A DNA stretch of 64,000 bases from Theocolax elegans. Lineage: Eukaryota > Arthropoda > Insecta > Hymenoptera > Cerocephalidae. The notes beneath the pieces are model-generated. The model did not search any database. It had not been told where the DNA came from and worked only from the letters and a program-made list of their open reading frames with translations. Position numbers and translations under genes: made by a program. Shown piece after piece: positions 19,467 through 29,481 of the stretch. The stretch spans positions 64,360,668-64,424,667 of the forward strand of contig CM047431.1 in the NCBI GenBank assembly GCA_026168455.1. Reading direction: 5' to 3'. Within the stretch, counting starts at the first letter, position 1, and each line of letters starts with the position of its first letter.

Positions 19467-20545
19467 GCTTGAGACTCTATAGACGTCACCCTTGCCGTGC
19501 TCTTCCCTGGGCGACTCTGATCGTTTTTTGACTGTTCTTTAAACTTTAATTTTCTACATTCTGATATTACATGTCCTGGATTTTTACAATAACTGCAATT
19601 AACTGGTGATTTTTGAGCTTTGGATATATTTCTATTTCTACAAGTAGCAGCAGTGTGACCAACAACATTACATAACTGACATGTTAACTTATTTCTTGCC
19701 TCCAGAGATTGTTTAAACTGTTGATTAGATTGTAACCGATAACATCTGTTGGCTAAATGTCCAAGCTTATTACAAATTTGGCATTTCTTTTCAGCAGAGA
19801 TTGTATTTATATTTAAAGGACATTTTACAGCATTATGATTTGGTTTATTACAAAGTTGACATTTTTGCATCATAAAACAGTTAGATGCTACATGTCCAAT
19901 TATATCACATAATTGACATTTTTGATTTTCTCTTATGTGTTTAAAACACTGTGAGGCTTCGTGACCTGATTTATGGAAATAATTACACATTTTCTTTCTG
20001 CAAGTAGAAACATCATGGCCTTCTTCGTCGTTCGATATGTCGTCGGCGAAATCAATTCTTTGTTCAATTTCAGGTTTTAAACCTCTTTTATAGCAATTAA
20101 TTACACCTTCATTAATGCTATCTTTAAATACAGTGGTTATTTCGCCAGATAAAATCTTTTTTGCTTCCAAAATTCTGCGACCAATTTCCCTTATACGGTT
20201 TGCGAATGAAATAGTACTTTCATTTTCTTTTTGAAATTGTCTTCCTAATTCACCTAATAATTCTTCCACTGATTTTGCAGGTGAATATATACTTTTAAGA
20301 TAGTCTTTTAAAGTTTCTACTTTATCAAATGACTGACCAGTAATAGTTTGCCTGGCTTCTCCAGTAATTTTTGATCTTAGAAATTTAGTAAAATTGGGTT
20401 CTGAACCTTCATCTATCATAATTTTAGCCTCACAATAAGCTTCTAAAAATTGGCTTAAAGGAATATTTTTACCATCATATTCCGGTACTACTTTAAGTGC
20501 ATCTCTAAGTGAAACAACTTGTACATCTCCTACAGGCGGAGCCAT
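19406..20545 (-). CDS. gag: Gag of a truncated LTR retrotransposon, multi zinc-knuckle
   Basis: 379 residues. The N-terminal half is a capsid-like domain (VVPEYDGKNIPLSQFLEA, then FTKFLRSKITGEARQTITG, LKDYLKSIYSPAKSVEELLG, and RGLKPEIEQRIDF). The C-terminal half is a string of at least five CCHC-type knuckles between about residues 183 and 335: CNYFHKSGHEASQC, CQLCDIIGHVASNC, CQLCNKPNHNAVKC, CQICNKLGHLANRC, CQLCNVVGHTAATC and CSYCKNPGHVISEC. Six is many for a Gag, which usually has one or two, so RNA binding may be highly cooperative. The ORF is intact and overlaps the protease frame by about 60 bases in the -1 direction. The element is cut off after the protease. Confidence 0.88.
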   Translation of the reverse strand: MAPPVGDVQVVSLRDALKVVPEYDGKNIPLSQFLEAYCEAKIMIDEGSEPNFTKFLRSKITGEARQTITGQSFDKVETLKDYLKSIYSPAKSVEELLGELGRQFQKENESTISFANRIREIGRRILEAKKILSGEITTVFKDSINEGVINCYKRGLKPEIEQRIDFADDISNDEEGHDVSTCRKKMCNYFHKSGHEASQCFKHIRENQKCQLCDIIGHVASNCFMMQKCQLCNKPNHNAVKCPLNINTISAEKKCQICNKLGHLANRCYRLQSNQQFKQSLEARNKLTCQLCNVVGHTAATCRNRNISKAQKSPVNCSYCKNPGHVISECRKLKFKEQSKNDQSRPGKSTARVTSIESQACSLDMPDFDNMIAELIDPQ

Positions 20546-20735
20546 GGTTACAGCACTAGAAAGACTTGAATTTAAATCAAGTTGTTTTTGAAAACATTAG
20601 TGTCTTGCAAAAGGAATCATCTGATTCATCTAAAATTTTCCTACACGTACTTACTTCACAACTGTCAGTATGAGGTCTATTAGTAGTTGACGTAGTATAA
20701 GCATTAAAATTATTTACTTCTAGTTCTAAATCAGG

Positions 20736-21146
20736 GTAAAGGAGCCGCGGTGGCTCATGGGTAGAGCTCCCGACTCTCACACCGAGGGTCGTGGGTTCGA
20801 TCCCAGACGTGTACCTCTGAAAATTTTTTCATGTGCATTTTTCGAACACCGCGACTCAGTGGTTCGGCGTGTCACTATAATGTGACGCCAGTTCAGGCAC
20901 GGGCATCTGAACTATAAGGAACATTAGGGACGCGAAGATGTATAGAGGATCGCGGTGGTTCCATCGGGAGGACAGGAAACTGTAATTATTAGACTAATTA
21001 CAGTGACCGATTGATATCTTCCGATGGATACAAGCAGCACTGTTTCAACTACATGTGTTTTGTTTACAGACACACCGTTCACCTCCGTCGCTGATTAGCC
21101 CTGGCAGCATAAATAGAGCGACGTTAAATAACAAAAAAAAAAAAAA
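20736..21146 (+). mobile_element. tRNA-derived SINE
   Basis: The head resembles a tRNA gene: A box TGGCTCATGGGT (20751-20762) and B box GGTTCGATCCC (20794-20804), preceded by GGAGCCGCGG. There is no matching acceptor stem, so it is not a functional tRNA. An unrelated body of about 300 bp ends CGACGTTAAATAAC followed by a 17-18 A tail (21132-21149). AAATCAGG occurs just before it (20728-20735) and again after the tail (21147-21154), a likely target duplication. It sits in the leader region upstream of the minus-strand gag, in the opposite orientation. Confidence 0.85.
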
Positions 21147-21510
21147 AAATCAGGATCATTTTTAGCTTGACCTCTAGTAATTCTGTGAGTCATTAATTAA
21201 TTAAATTTTATTATTTTTATAGATTTTATTTATTTCGAATCAGTTTATGATAATTATAAAAAAAAAATATTTTGTACGTATAATAAGTTTAAGAATTCTA
21301 ACATTAATTAAGTTAGATTGAAATAAAAATAATAAATTAGGGATTTATAAGTTTTATATTAAGCAAATCGTTTAATATAAGTAGAAATATTAATAATTAC
21401 GTAAAATAATGAATTAAAATGAAAAGATTAATTTATTCAATACAAATAATATAAATTTAAACTTTATTTGTTAAAAATTATTTAGAAAATATTGAAAATA
21501 TTTTATTTAA

Positions 21511-21861
21511 TTAATTTAAATTCAATTTATTAAAGGCTTTCTCTAACTTTTTTATTTCAAAATCAAAATTATAGTTTTTTTCAGATTTAAATAAACAAAT
21601 AGTAGCTTTAGTAATGCTAGTTAGTAATCCTCTTAATAAATTAATTTCGTTTTTTAATACATCATTTTGAATGCATGCGTCAGCAGCTAGCCCACAAACA
21701 ACTTTATTAGCGTTTTGTAAATGGTCAATTTTACTGTTAATAATTGTTTGTTGATTTACTGTATGTAAAAGTATTCTCCGTAGGTTTTCTACTTCATTAG
21801 TTAATAAATGAAATTCATAACGTGTTACATCCGATATAGAATTAGAAATTAAAGAAATCAT
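21511..21861 (-). CDS. Small coiled-coil-like ORF, unknown
   Basis: 116 residues, intact, starting MISLISNSISDVTRYEF and ending KKLEKAFNKLNLN. Heptad-like hydrophobic spacing (LLTNEVENLRRILLH, then LKNEINLLRGLLTS) suggests a helical or coiled-coil protein. I do not recognise it. It lies between the LTR-like block (22790-23590) and gag in the same strand, so it may be an accessory frame or the remains of an N-terminal gag exon. It may also be chance in AT-rich DNA. Confidence 0.35.
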   Translation of the reverse strand: MISLISNSISDVTRYEFHLLTNEVENLRRILLHTVNQQTIINSKIDHLQNANKVVCGLAADACIQNDVLKNEINLLRGLLTSITKATICLFKSEKNYNFDFEIKKLEKAFNKLNLN

Positions 21862-22095
21862 TGGGTAAAAAGAAAAACCGTTTACTCAATATCCGATATT
21901 TACTACAAATGAAATATTATTGTTATTAAAAAGAAACGATCAATTATTATAGTAATGCATAAATTAGCTAAACATTTGGATGAGGGATAGTGGTCAATAT
22001 ATATAAAATAATCAGAAGTAATTTGTAAAAAAGAAATTATAACTTTTACATAAACAATAATACAATGTTCAATAATATTAATATAAAAACTGTTA

Positions 22096-22341
22096 TTATA
22101 AAAATTTTATATTAACCCAAAATAAATTCGATTTATAATCATTATTTTTTCTTTTTAATTTTATAACTTTGAATGAAATTATCTTTACAAATTCCACAAC
22201 TTCTTTATTAATATCATGCACGCAAAATCCTAACATTAATTGGATTCTTTCATCGAATGGAAGTAAATTGTCTGGTGGAGAAGGTGGCAAGTTTTCACGG
22301 GGTGGTTCGGGTGGAAGAGGTGGATTTCTCAAACTTTCCAA
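22096..22341 (-). CDS. Small proline-rich ORF, unknown
   Basis: 81 residues beginning MESLRNPPLPPEPPREN and continuing with a proline-rich stretch, then LPFDERIQLMLGFCVHDINK, then a basic hydrophobic tail. The proline-rich start and same-strand position between LTR and gag suggest a leader ORF of the LTR element. I do not recognise a family; it could be spurious. Confidence 0.3.
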   Translation of the reverse strand: MESLRNPPLPPEPPRENLPPSPPDNLLPFDERIQLMLGFCVHDINKEVVEFVKIISFKVIKLKRKNNDYKSNLFWVNIKFL

Positions 22342-22789
22342 GATTTCCTTTTTCGTCTATCTCGTTACTCCTATAACCTCTTTTCCCCAGCTTTATGCTC
22401 CTCGTATAGGGCTTTTAGTAGCCAAATTTTACCTTCCTTCCTCGCTTTTTTTCAAAAAGGTTAATCTTGCTTTTTGATTAGGGTGTTTCTTTCTTACTAC
22501 CTCATAATTTGGGACTATGGATTTACTCACTATAAATAAGCAACAACAATGTTCGCGTTTAATTCAATTATTATAAAACTAACTAAGAAATTAATAGTAT
22601 AATTATTTATTATAATCACTTTTAACATCCGAAAAAAAAATCAAATTCTAATTAACTCTTATAAAAACAATGTAGATTATTTTTACGAAAATTTCAATTA
22701 GAAAATAATATTGAATAAATAAAAAAGAAAAAGAAAGGAAAATAGAAAGGAATAAAGGAAAAGTCAAACAAAACTTTATTGCAAATTAT

Positions 22790-23238
22790 CAATAATATCC
22801 CTCCGGGTCCTCCAAAAATTTATTATGCAACGTCGGTGATATATAATATATTTTGTTTACTATATATTTTTTTAGCCTAGATTTTTACTCTACTAGCCAG
22901 GGTAATTTTGCAAACAGTTGTTGAATTTTCCTTTTTGAGGATTGAGACTTTTAATATTGAACTTGGATTAAAATCATTTGTCCCGACTATGCGAGACCTA
23001 AATGATTTTAATATAAAGGAAAGGTAATAATAATTTCTCCCCGCCTTTAGCGAGGACTGATATTATTATTGGAGGAAAACAGTATAGTAAAGAATAAAAT
23101 TGTAGGATTTTAATAAATAATTGGAAAATATAATTTGTTCTTACTTACTTTTCTTTATTACTTTTCTTTAAAATATTAACTGCTCGTATTATACAATAAT
23201 AATAGTGGTTAAAATAGTAACAAGTAAAATAGTAGTAA

Positions 23239-23282
<44 letters not shown>

Positions 23283-23590
23283 ATATATCTGTATATATAT
23301 TGTTAAATTTACTTAAAAACACAGTGAAATTCTAACGTAGAATTGTAGGTTTAAAATTTAGAAACTTCAATTTTGAACAAAAATTTTGAACTGAACTTTT
23401 GGTGTATTTTCTCTCGGCTCATCACCTCGGAGACGCTATTTTCCGATCCCTACCCTTGCGTGGGAGGATAAGAGGGGTGAGAGAAACATGCCCCTTACGA
23501 AAAGTTGTTTTCTTATTGGTTTTCGTCAGGCCCAAGGCGGTCTTGTGCGAGGGCGTGATTTAATTTTCCCGTCGGTAATTTTAGTTGTTA
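22790..23590 (-). repeat. LTR-like block (5' end) of the minus-strand gag/protease element
   Basis: It lies upstream of the gag at 19406-20545 on the same strand. Its left edge on the minus strand reads AAATTTTTGGAGGACCCGG, a possible primer-binding site, as in the related block at 11060-11790. It holds the shared CTCATCACCTCGGAGACGCTA segment at about 23419. Its right 290 bp (from 23299) recurs at 31652-31945. A (TA)n run lies inside (23244-23278). Exact TG/CA ends were not found. Confidence 0.62.
23244..23278. repeat. (TA)n microsatellite
   Basis: Uninterrupted TA dinucleotides, then TGTGTATATATCTGTATATATA. The segmental duplication at 31652 begins just to its right, so it may be a breakpoint. 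Confidence 0.9.
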
Positions 23591-23962
23591 AAAATTTAAA
23601 AAGATGGAGTTATCTATTCTATTTATGTGTTCGATACAAATATAATTAATTATTATTAATTGCTAATAAATTATAATCAATTTAGATAAGTATATGTATA
23701 TCATTTTAATTATTATATCAAATGACGTGTTCTAAGAAAATTTACTTTGGGGAAACTATTTTACAGGTGTAAACTTTTTACTGGAAAACATTAAAAATTG
23801 CGTATCATTTTGTAATCTTGAATAATAAATTAGAAAAATAATTATACTACAGTGCAGACTAGTATGACAACATAAAAAATGTTACTACAGAAGAAGATTT
23901 TAAAAAACGAAGAGCAGAAAGAAGAAGCTTAGTTTATGTTTCTCTTGTTTTATAATTAACTG

Positions 23963-24315
23963 TTTTATTAAAAGGAATCGATGTCGAGGGTCAGTTTTTT
24001 TAAATAAATAAACACTATTTATTTAAATTTAGTTGTACAACGTTTCGTCTGCGTGGTTTGCAGACCTCTTCAGGTACTATAAATTTATTGAGCACAAAAA
24101 ACAATTTTAATAATTACAAATTAACGGACGAAATATTGAATAAATTAACGGAAGAAAATATTACCATTGATACACTGAAATGTAGATGTAATAAGCCCAG
24201 AAAGGCGTCGTCGAATAACAAGAGTATGCGAAATCGAGTGAAATTATACAAAACAAAACAAGTGTCTGCGAGTATATGTGTATGTATGTTTACAAATTAA
24301 AAGTAAATTTCTTAA
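23963..24315 (-). mobile_element. PLE terminal fragment with hammerhead motif, copy 1
   Basis: About 350 bp shared almost unchanged with 28386-28736, from ATTAAAAGGAATCGATGTCG to AAATTAAAAGT. It contains the minimal hammerhead described at 24035-24077. The plus strand has an 80-codon open frame (24058-24300) that I regard as incidental. The neighbouring copy at 28386 lies upstream of PLE reverse transcriptase pieces, which supports the assignment. Confidence 0.7.
24035..24077 (-). ncRNA. Minimal hammerhead ribozyme motif of PLE type, copy 1
   Basis: On the minus strand GTAC precedes CTGAAGA (24067-24073), then a stem II of GTCTGC/GCAGAC (24060-24065 with 24047-24052, one extra G), then GAAAC (24042-24046) and GTTGTAC. 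Stem I is GTAC/GTAC. Stem III is only the self-complementary ACGT, typical of minimal PLE hammerheads thought to cleave best as dimers. The strand is opposite to the PLE RT pieces at 28924-30690. Confidence 0.75.
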
Positions 24316-25348
24316 ATTTAAAAAGATGGAGTTATCTATTCTATTTATGTGTTCGATACAAATATAATTAATTATTATTAATTGCTAATAAATTATAATC
24401 AATTTAGATAAGTATATGTATATCATTTTAATTATTATATCAAATGACGTGTTCTAAGAAAATTTACTTTGGGGAAACTATTTTACAGGTGTAAACTTTA
24501 TACTAGAAAACATTAAAAATTGCGAATCATTTTGTAATCTTGAATAAAAAATTAGAAAAATAATTTTACTACAGTGCAGACTAGTATGACAACATAAAAA
24601 ATGTTACTACGGAAGAAGATTTTAAAAATCGAAGAGCAGAAAGAAGAAGGTTAGTTTATGTTTTTCTTGTTTTATAATTAACTGTTTTCATTTAATATTA
24701 TAATTCTCTTTTATAAATTTCATTTCACTGTTTAGGAACAGTATAATTTATTCAAGAAAGAAATTCATTTGTATAGTATTTTAATCGTTAAGGAACTATG
24801 TGGCTTGGATACATTTAAATAGTAATCATACTGGTTGACTTAATAACAGTAGATGTACATCTACATATGCGTACTAGAGAAAACTGATATCCGTGGTTAT
24901 TACAGTTTATTATATACTATTTTGATAGATACAATTGTTATATTAGGTATCGCTAGATATCGATTATAAATTTAGTAAACAATGCAATAAATATTTACAC
25001 AATAATTTTTGAAACTCATTTTTATTTTATATTACAGTTAAGGATTTATTATTAATTTTATTATATACGTTTTAATAAACTGTTATTCTTATCGTGTGAT
25101 TTTGTAGAATACTGTATTACCTTAAAATGCATTACATCAAATATTGAATGTAATGATTTATTTTCAGTACAATATTTTTTTAGGAAAAGTGTTGTAACAT
25201 TTATGATACAGAATTTTTATATAAAGTACAAATTATTGAAGAAATTTTAATGTTTTTAAATTTAATATATTTCCGCTCCTCTTTATATTCTATAAAAAGA
25301 AATTTAATATTAAAAATCAGTAAATTATTAAAGTGAATTAAGAAAAAT

Positions 25349-26253
25349 TTACCTTGGATAAGTTGGAGGGTAGAACAGAGAATAAGGTGTTGGTGGAATG
25401 TAGCTCGGCGGCAGTACAATTAATGTACTTGAAAGAGCACCCCTCTGAGCCAATACCTCCTGCACTGCATCTTTAAGATCTTTTTTTAAATCTTTCTCCT
25501 GTTTTTCTTTCTTTAAAGCTTCCACTTCCCAAAATAGGAATATAAATTATAATTAGTTATTAAAATAAAATCCAAAATTATTATAATCGTATAGAAATAT
25601 ATTTATTTGTTTTACCTTCTGTAAATCAGCAACTTGTTTATACAGAGGATTGTAACGGAATCCCCTGTAACCACCCCTGCCTCGATAATACCTTCCCCTA
25701 AAATTATTTTGGTAGGGGAACCATTGATTTTGGTATCCATAACGTTAAAATAGAAAATAAAATATATATTATTCATATACAGTTAAATATAAACAGAATA
25801 TAAATAATCATTCATAAAGAATGATCAACCGCTCCAGCACCAGCAGGATGTTGTTCTTGTTGTTTCTGTCCTGGATCATAATTTGGTACATCACCCTGCA
25901 TTTCACCATGATCTTCATTATTTGGAGCAGGGGGTGGCTGCTCCATTGGTGGTGGTGGAGGAATATAAAATGGAGCCCTATAAAAATTAAGTCCTGCAGC
26001 TCTATACCCATTATTGTATTGAAAATATGGATTAAAATTATAAATTCCTATAGGTCTTCCTCTAAAGCCACCTCTGGCTGCCTGCATGGCCTGCTCTCCT
26101 GCAAAAGGTAATTGTACAGGATGGTAGAATCCATCTGGTATCTGAATAAAAGGAATATCACCTGCAGTATAAAATTAAACATATGAACAATATAATTCTT
26201 TAAATAAATAAATAATCACATAATAAGCAAAATATGTTACCGTTATTCTCCAT
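25349..26253 (-). CDS. Spliced RGG/proline-rich protein gene, copy A
   Basis: Start ATG at 26253; exon 1 is 13 nt (MENN and G) with donor GT; intron 79 bp; exon 2 starts at 26161 after CTGCAG. The phase is exact: G plus GT gives Gly, then DIPFIQIPDGFY. Exon 2 (26161-25812) encodes AARGGFRGRPIGIYNFNP, a YIPPPPPMEQPPPAP stretch and PGQKQQEQHPAGAGAVDHSL before a stop. Downstream, two more exon-like segments follow: about 25744-25616 (RGRYYRGRGGYRGFRYNPLY, donor AAG-GTAAAA) and 25528-25353 (a Lys/Glu-rich helix, then PSYIPPTPYSLFYPPTYP and TAA). I could not find an acceptor joining exon 2 to the third segment. In this copy the acceptor before the last segment is GG instead of AG. RGG repeats suggest RNA binding; I do not recognise the family. 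Confidence 0.55.
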
Positions 26254-26283
26254 CGATTAATTATAAAGCAGGAATATATAACA

Positions 26284-27250
26284 GGTGCCGAATAGGACCT
26301 CTTTTTACCAAGTACGCCATCCATCCTAATTATCTACAAGTCCTAGAATGGCCAACCGGCATCATTATCCAATCGAGAGACCTATTTACGAATTGTTATA
26401 AACAATTTATAGGCACCAATCGGATCCGGCCCCCTATTAATCCTTAACGGTACTAACAGAATCTCCTTTTACACATACCATCCAAGCGTGATTATCTACA
26501 AGCCATAGAAATGGCAACAGCATCATTATCCAAGCATAAAAAATTATTAAACAATTGTGATAAACAATTATTGGCTGATAACGGATCTGAGGCATATTAT
26601 TTCTTCCGGAACAGACAGGAATTACTTTTTACTGTCACTATCCATGGTACATTATCTACAATACTATGGAATGTCTACTGGTTTTACTATCCTATCATCA
26701 AACATTATTTACCAATAGTTATAAACAATTATTACCGGCTCTACAATCGGATCGGTCGACTATTAATCCTTGAGGTGCCGAATAGGACCTCTTTTCACTA
26801 AGTGCGCCATCCATTCTAATTATCTACAAGTCCTAGAATGGCCAGCCGGCATCACTATCCAATCTAGAAACCTATTTACGAATCGTTATAAACAATTTAC
26901 CGGTTCAATTCAAATGTAGCGCCTAATAATCCTTACTGTATACCGATTAGGACCTCTTTTACACACGTCATCAAGACAGGACTATATATGTATTAACAGT
27001 GGAATGCCAACATATATTATTAACCAATTATAAAAGATTATTTTCTTTATTTTTATTAACAATTTATCAGCTTTAATAGCATTTGGTTTCGAATAGTCGT
27101 TATATATAGTACCCATTAGGATTTCTTTTCGGTGGGTAATCAATGTAGTTTATTTATGAAGAGTTGAAGTTTCAACAGATATTATTATTCAAAAGGTCAA
27201 AATAAGAAATCGTTATCCAATTATGTGGTTTAAATAAAAATTTTGCGATA
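26284..27250. repeat. Degenerate tandem array, ~165 bp unit, about six copies
   Basis: A landmark like CCGAATAGGACCTCTTTT recurs in degenerate form at about 26286, 26450, 26608, 26772, 26941 and 27107, spacings of 158-169 bp. Units also share TTATCTACAAG, TTATCCAA and TTATAAACAATT(A/T). Units 1 and 4 (487 bp apart) are most alike, which suggests a three-unit higher-order repeat. It abuts the 5' side of gene copy A; the paralogous copy B lacks it. Confidence 0.78.
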
Positions 27251-28020
27251 TATGTTAGAATAAAGAATAGCGGAATTGTGCACAAGATTATTTCAGGAAT
27301 CTTAGTGTAGTTGTTTATTGTAAATATTATTGTCTGCTTTATTTGATCTTATATACTTCTTTTAAATTCCTTTAAATAATTTTTGTGTTATAAATCGGAT
27401 ATGTAAGGTAAAATTTATTTTATTTATATTTTATTAAAAATAAACTTTAATATTTGAACTGTTTTCTTTTTCTGTACATATATTTACTGGTATGTTTGAA
27501 AAATGTGTATTTATTTACATTGTAACAATGAGACTCATCACAACATTTGTAAAGTTGTTAGTAAATGTAAAAAAATTTTTGACTGTTCTGCAAAAGTAAT
27601 ATATTTTTTATATATATTATTATATAAATGAATAATTTTCAATTTCAAAATTGTATCTATTTTTGGCACAGATCACATGGTACAAGTAGTTTTTTTCACA
27701 TTTATTAATGTTATATTTTGTACTAATACACTATAAAAAATTAATAAAAATGTTGATGTAAATAAATAACTATTTTAATATTTTTATTTTCATTTAGGTA
27801 ATTGTATTTGGGAATCGTAGTTTTTGTATTGTTATGTTTTTTATATTGTACTTTTTGAATTCGAGTAGTGTAATGAATATTATCGATTTAATATATTCTT
27901 TGTGTGGCGTTTCAAGGCGGAGTTCAGTTCGGATCAAGGTCGTTTAATATACGCTTCCTTATTATTGTAATCCTGTATTATTCTAGCAAATAAATCAATT
28001 ATTTTTTATATTTGTTAAAG
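27251..28020. other. AT-rich DNA without recognisable genes
   Basis: No coding frame or repeat of note. It separates the tandem array from an inverted copy of the gene-flank sequence. Confidence 0.5.
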
Positions 28021-28385
28021 GGCATTCTTACACCTAGATTCTTTCCATTATAGTTTTCTAAATTTATAATCGATATCTAGCGATACCTTATAACAATTGT
28101 ATCTATCAAAATAGTATATAATAAACTGTAATAACCACGGATATCATTTTCTCTAGTACGCATATGTAGATGTACATCTACTGTTATTAAGTAAACCAGT
28201 GTGATTACTATTTAAATGTATCCAAGCAACATAGTTCCATAACGATTAGAATACTATCCAAATGAATTTCTTTCTTGAATAAATTATACTGTTCCTAAAC
28301 AATGAAATGAATTTTATAAAAGAGAATTATAATTTTAAATCAAAACAGTTAATTAACTTTTTGATTTCACCCTCCATTGTTAATT
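28021..28385 (-). repeat. Inverted copy of the gene-flank segment 24680-24990
   Basis: The reverse complement of this block matches 24680-24990 and 32320-32630 (for example TTATAATCGATATCTAGCGA and the CGCATATGTAGATGTACATC stretch). It adds a third, inverted copy of part of the duplicated region and directly abuts the PLE fragment at 28386. Confidence 0.8.
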
Positions 28386-28736
28386 ATTAAAAGGAATCGA
28401 TGTCGAGGGTCAGTTTTTTAAATAAATAAACACTATTTATTTAAATTTAGTTGTACAACGTTTCGTCTGCGTGGTTTGCAGACCTCTTCAGGTACTATAA
28501 ATTTATTGAGCACAAAATAACAATTTTAATAATTACAAATTAACGGACGAAATATTGAATAAATTAACGGAAGAAAATATTACCATTGATACACTGAAAC
28601 GTAGATGTAATAAGCCCAGAAAGGCGTCGTCGAATAACAAGAGTATGCGAAATCGAGCGAATTTATATAAAACAAAACAAGTGTCTGCGAGTATATGTGT
28701 ATGTATGTTTACAAATTAAAAGTCAATTTCTTAGAA
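28386..28736 (-). mobile_element. PLE terminal fragment with hammerhead motif, copy 2
   Basis: Near-identical to 23963-24315. It lies immediately left of plus-strand PLE reverse transcriptase sequence (28924 onward), so it is probably the terminal repeat of that PLE copy, although its hammerhead is on the opposite strand. Confidence 0.72.
28453..28495 (-). ncRNA. Minimal hammerhead ribozyme motif of PLE type, copy 2
   Basis: Same sequence and layout as the copy at 24035-24077: GTAC, CTGAAGA, stem II GTCTGC/GCAGAC, GAAACGTT, GTAC. All core positions are unchanged. Confidence 0.75.
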
Positions 28737-28923
28737 ATACTCGGATATAAATAGTCTCTTTAAATCACATCATAATACTTTTATATTGTAGGTTTAAATA
28801 TTGTACGTCTTCTTTTCTATTGATAGTCGAATTATAATAATTAATGTGTAACATTTCTGAAATAATTCGTTTTTTGTAGGATGACTCTCTATCTAATATT
28901 TTTACATTGTTCCAATCGAACTC

Positions 28924-29465
28924 ATGATCCGCATTTTTAACAATATGTGCAGTAATAAAATAGAAATTAATACAGAATCAAAAAATGAAATAAGAGACAT
29001 TGTTGTTGAAAGCATTAAATTTGTTACAAAAAAACAAACTCATTTATCGGTTAAAGAACGTGAATTTACAGACAATTTAAAAGCTACAAACATTTTCTTA
29101 AAGGATAACCCAGACATATTTTTTACTAATGCAGACAAAGGTAATGTAACAGTATGTTTAAACAAAACTGAATATTTCCAAAAAATGAATGATTTACTGA
29201 ATGATACTAATACATATACAATCTTAAAAAAGAATCCACTCAAAAACTACAGTTAGAAGTTCGTTCTATGTTAAAAAATCTTAATGATAATAAATATCTC
29301 TATAAGGAATTTCATAATAATCAGTTAACTCAAACTAATACTAATTTAGCTAAAGCTTATGGATTGCCTAACATACACAAAAATAATGTTCCACTTAGAC
29401 CAATAATTTCTACCGTGAATTCTCCAACTTATTATTTAGCCAAAATTGTATATAATTGTATATAA
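28924..29465 (+). pseudogene. Penelope-like element reverse transcriptase, N-terminal part
   Basis: Two frames give one protein. Frame 1 (28924-29256) has FFTNADKGNVTVCLNKTEYF and [13 protein letters not shown], the ADKG segment typical of PLE RTs. After a single-base shift at about 29246, frame 2 (to 29465) has [19 protein letters not shown] and [18 protein letters not shown], the PKIHK-like and RPI-S-NSPTY-LAK signatures of PLEs. It would prime reverse transcription at the target site. The reading is then interrupted by a solo LTR and resumes at 30520. The GIY-YIG endonuclease end is not present. Confidence 0.87.
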
Positions 29466-29481
29466 TAATTGTATATATATT

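Larger units (their letters stand above)
23595..24690 (+). repeat. ~368 bp direct duplication flanking a PLE terminal fragment
   Basis: The segment AAATTTAAAAAGATGGAGTT...AATTAACTGTTTT occurs at 23595-23962 and again at 24316-24690, with a 353 bp PLE-like fragment between (23963-24315). The paralogous region at 31945-32330 has only one copy and no insert. The pattern equals an insertion with a very long target duplication. Small differences between the copies (CTGGAAAAC/CTAGAAAAC, ACAGAAG/ACGGAAG) show it is not recent. Confidence 0.75.

Noticed and set aside
20736..20810. tRNA gene on the plus strand
   Set aside because: A and B boxes are present, but there is no matching acceptor stem, and the sequence continues into a SINE body with a poly(A) tail and target duplication.
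24058..24300. 80-codon plus-strand ORF as a gene
   Set aside because: It spans the hammerhead fragment, differs little from the non-ORF copy at 28480-28720, and has no recognisable domain.
25821..26111. Plus-strand ORF antisense to the RGG gene, also at 33463-33753
   Set aside because: The minus strand has phase-exact introns and RGG/Pro-rich composition; the plus frame is its complement.
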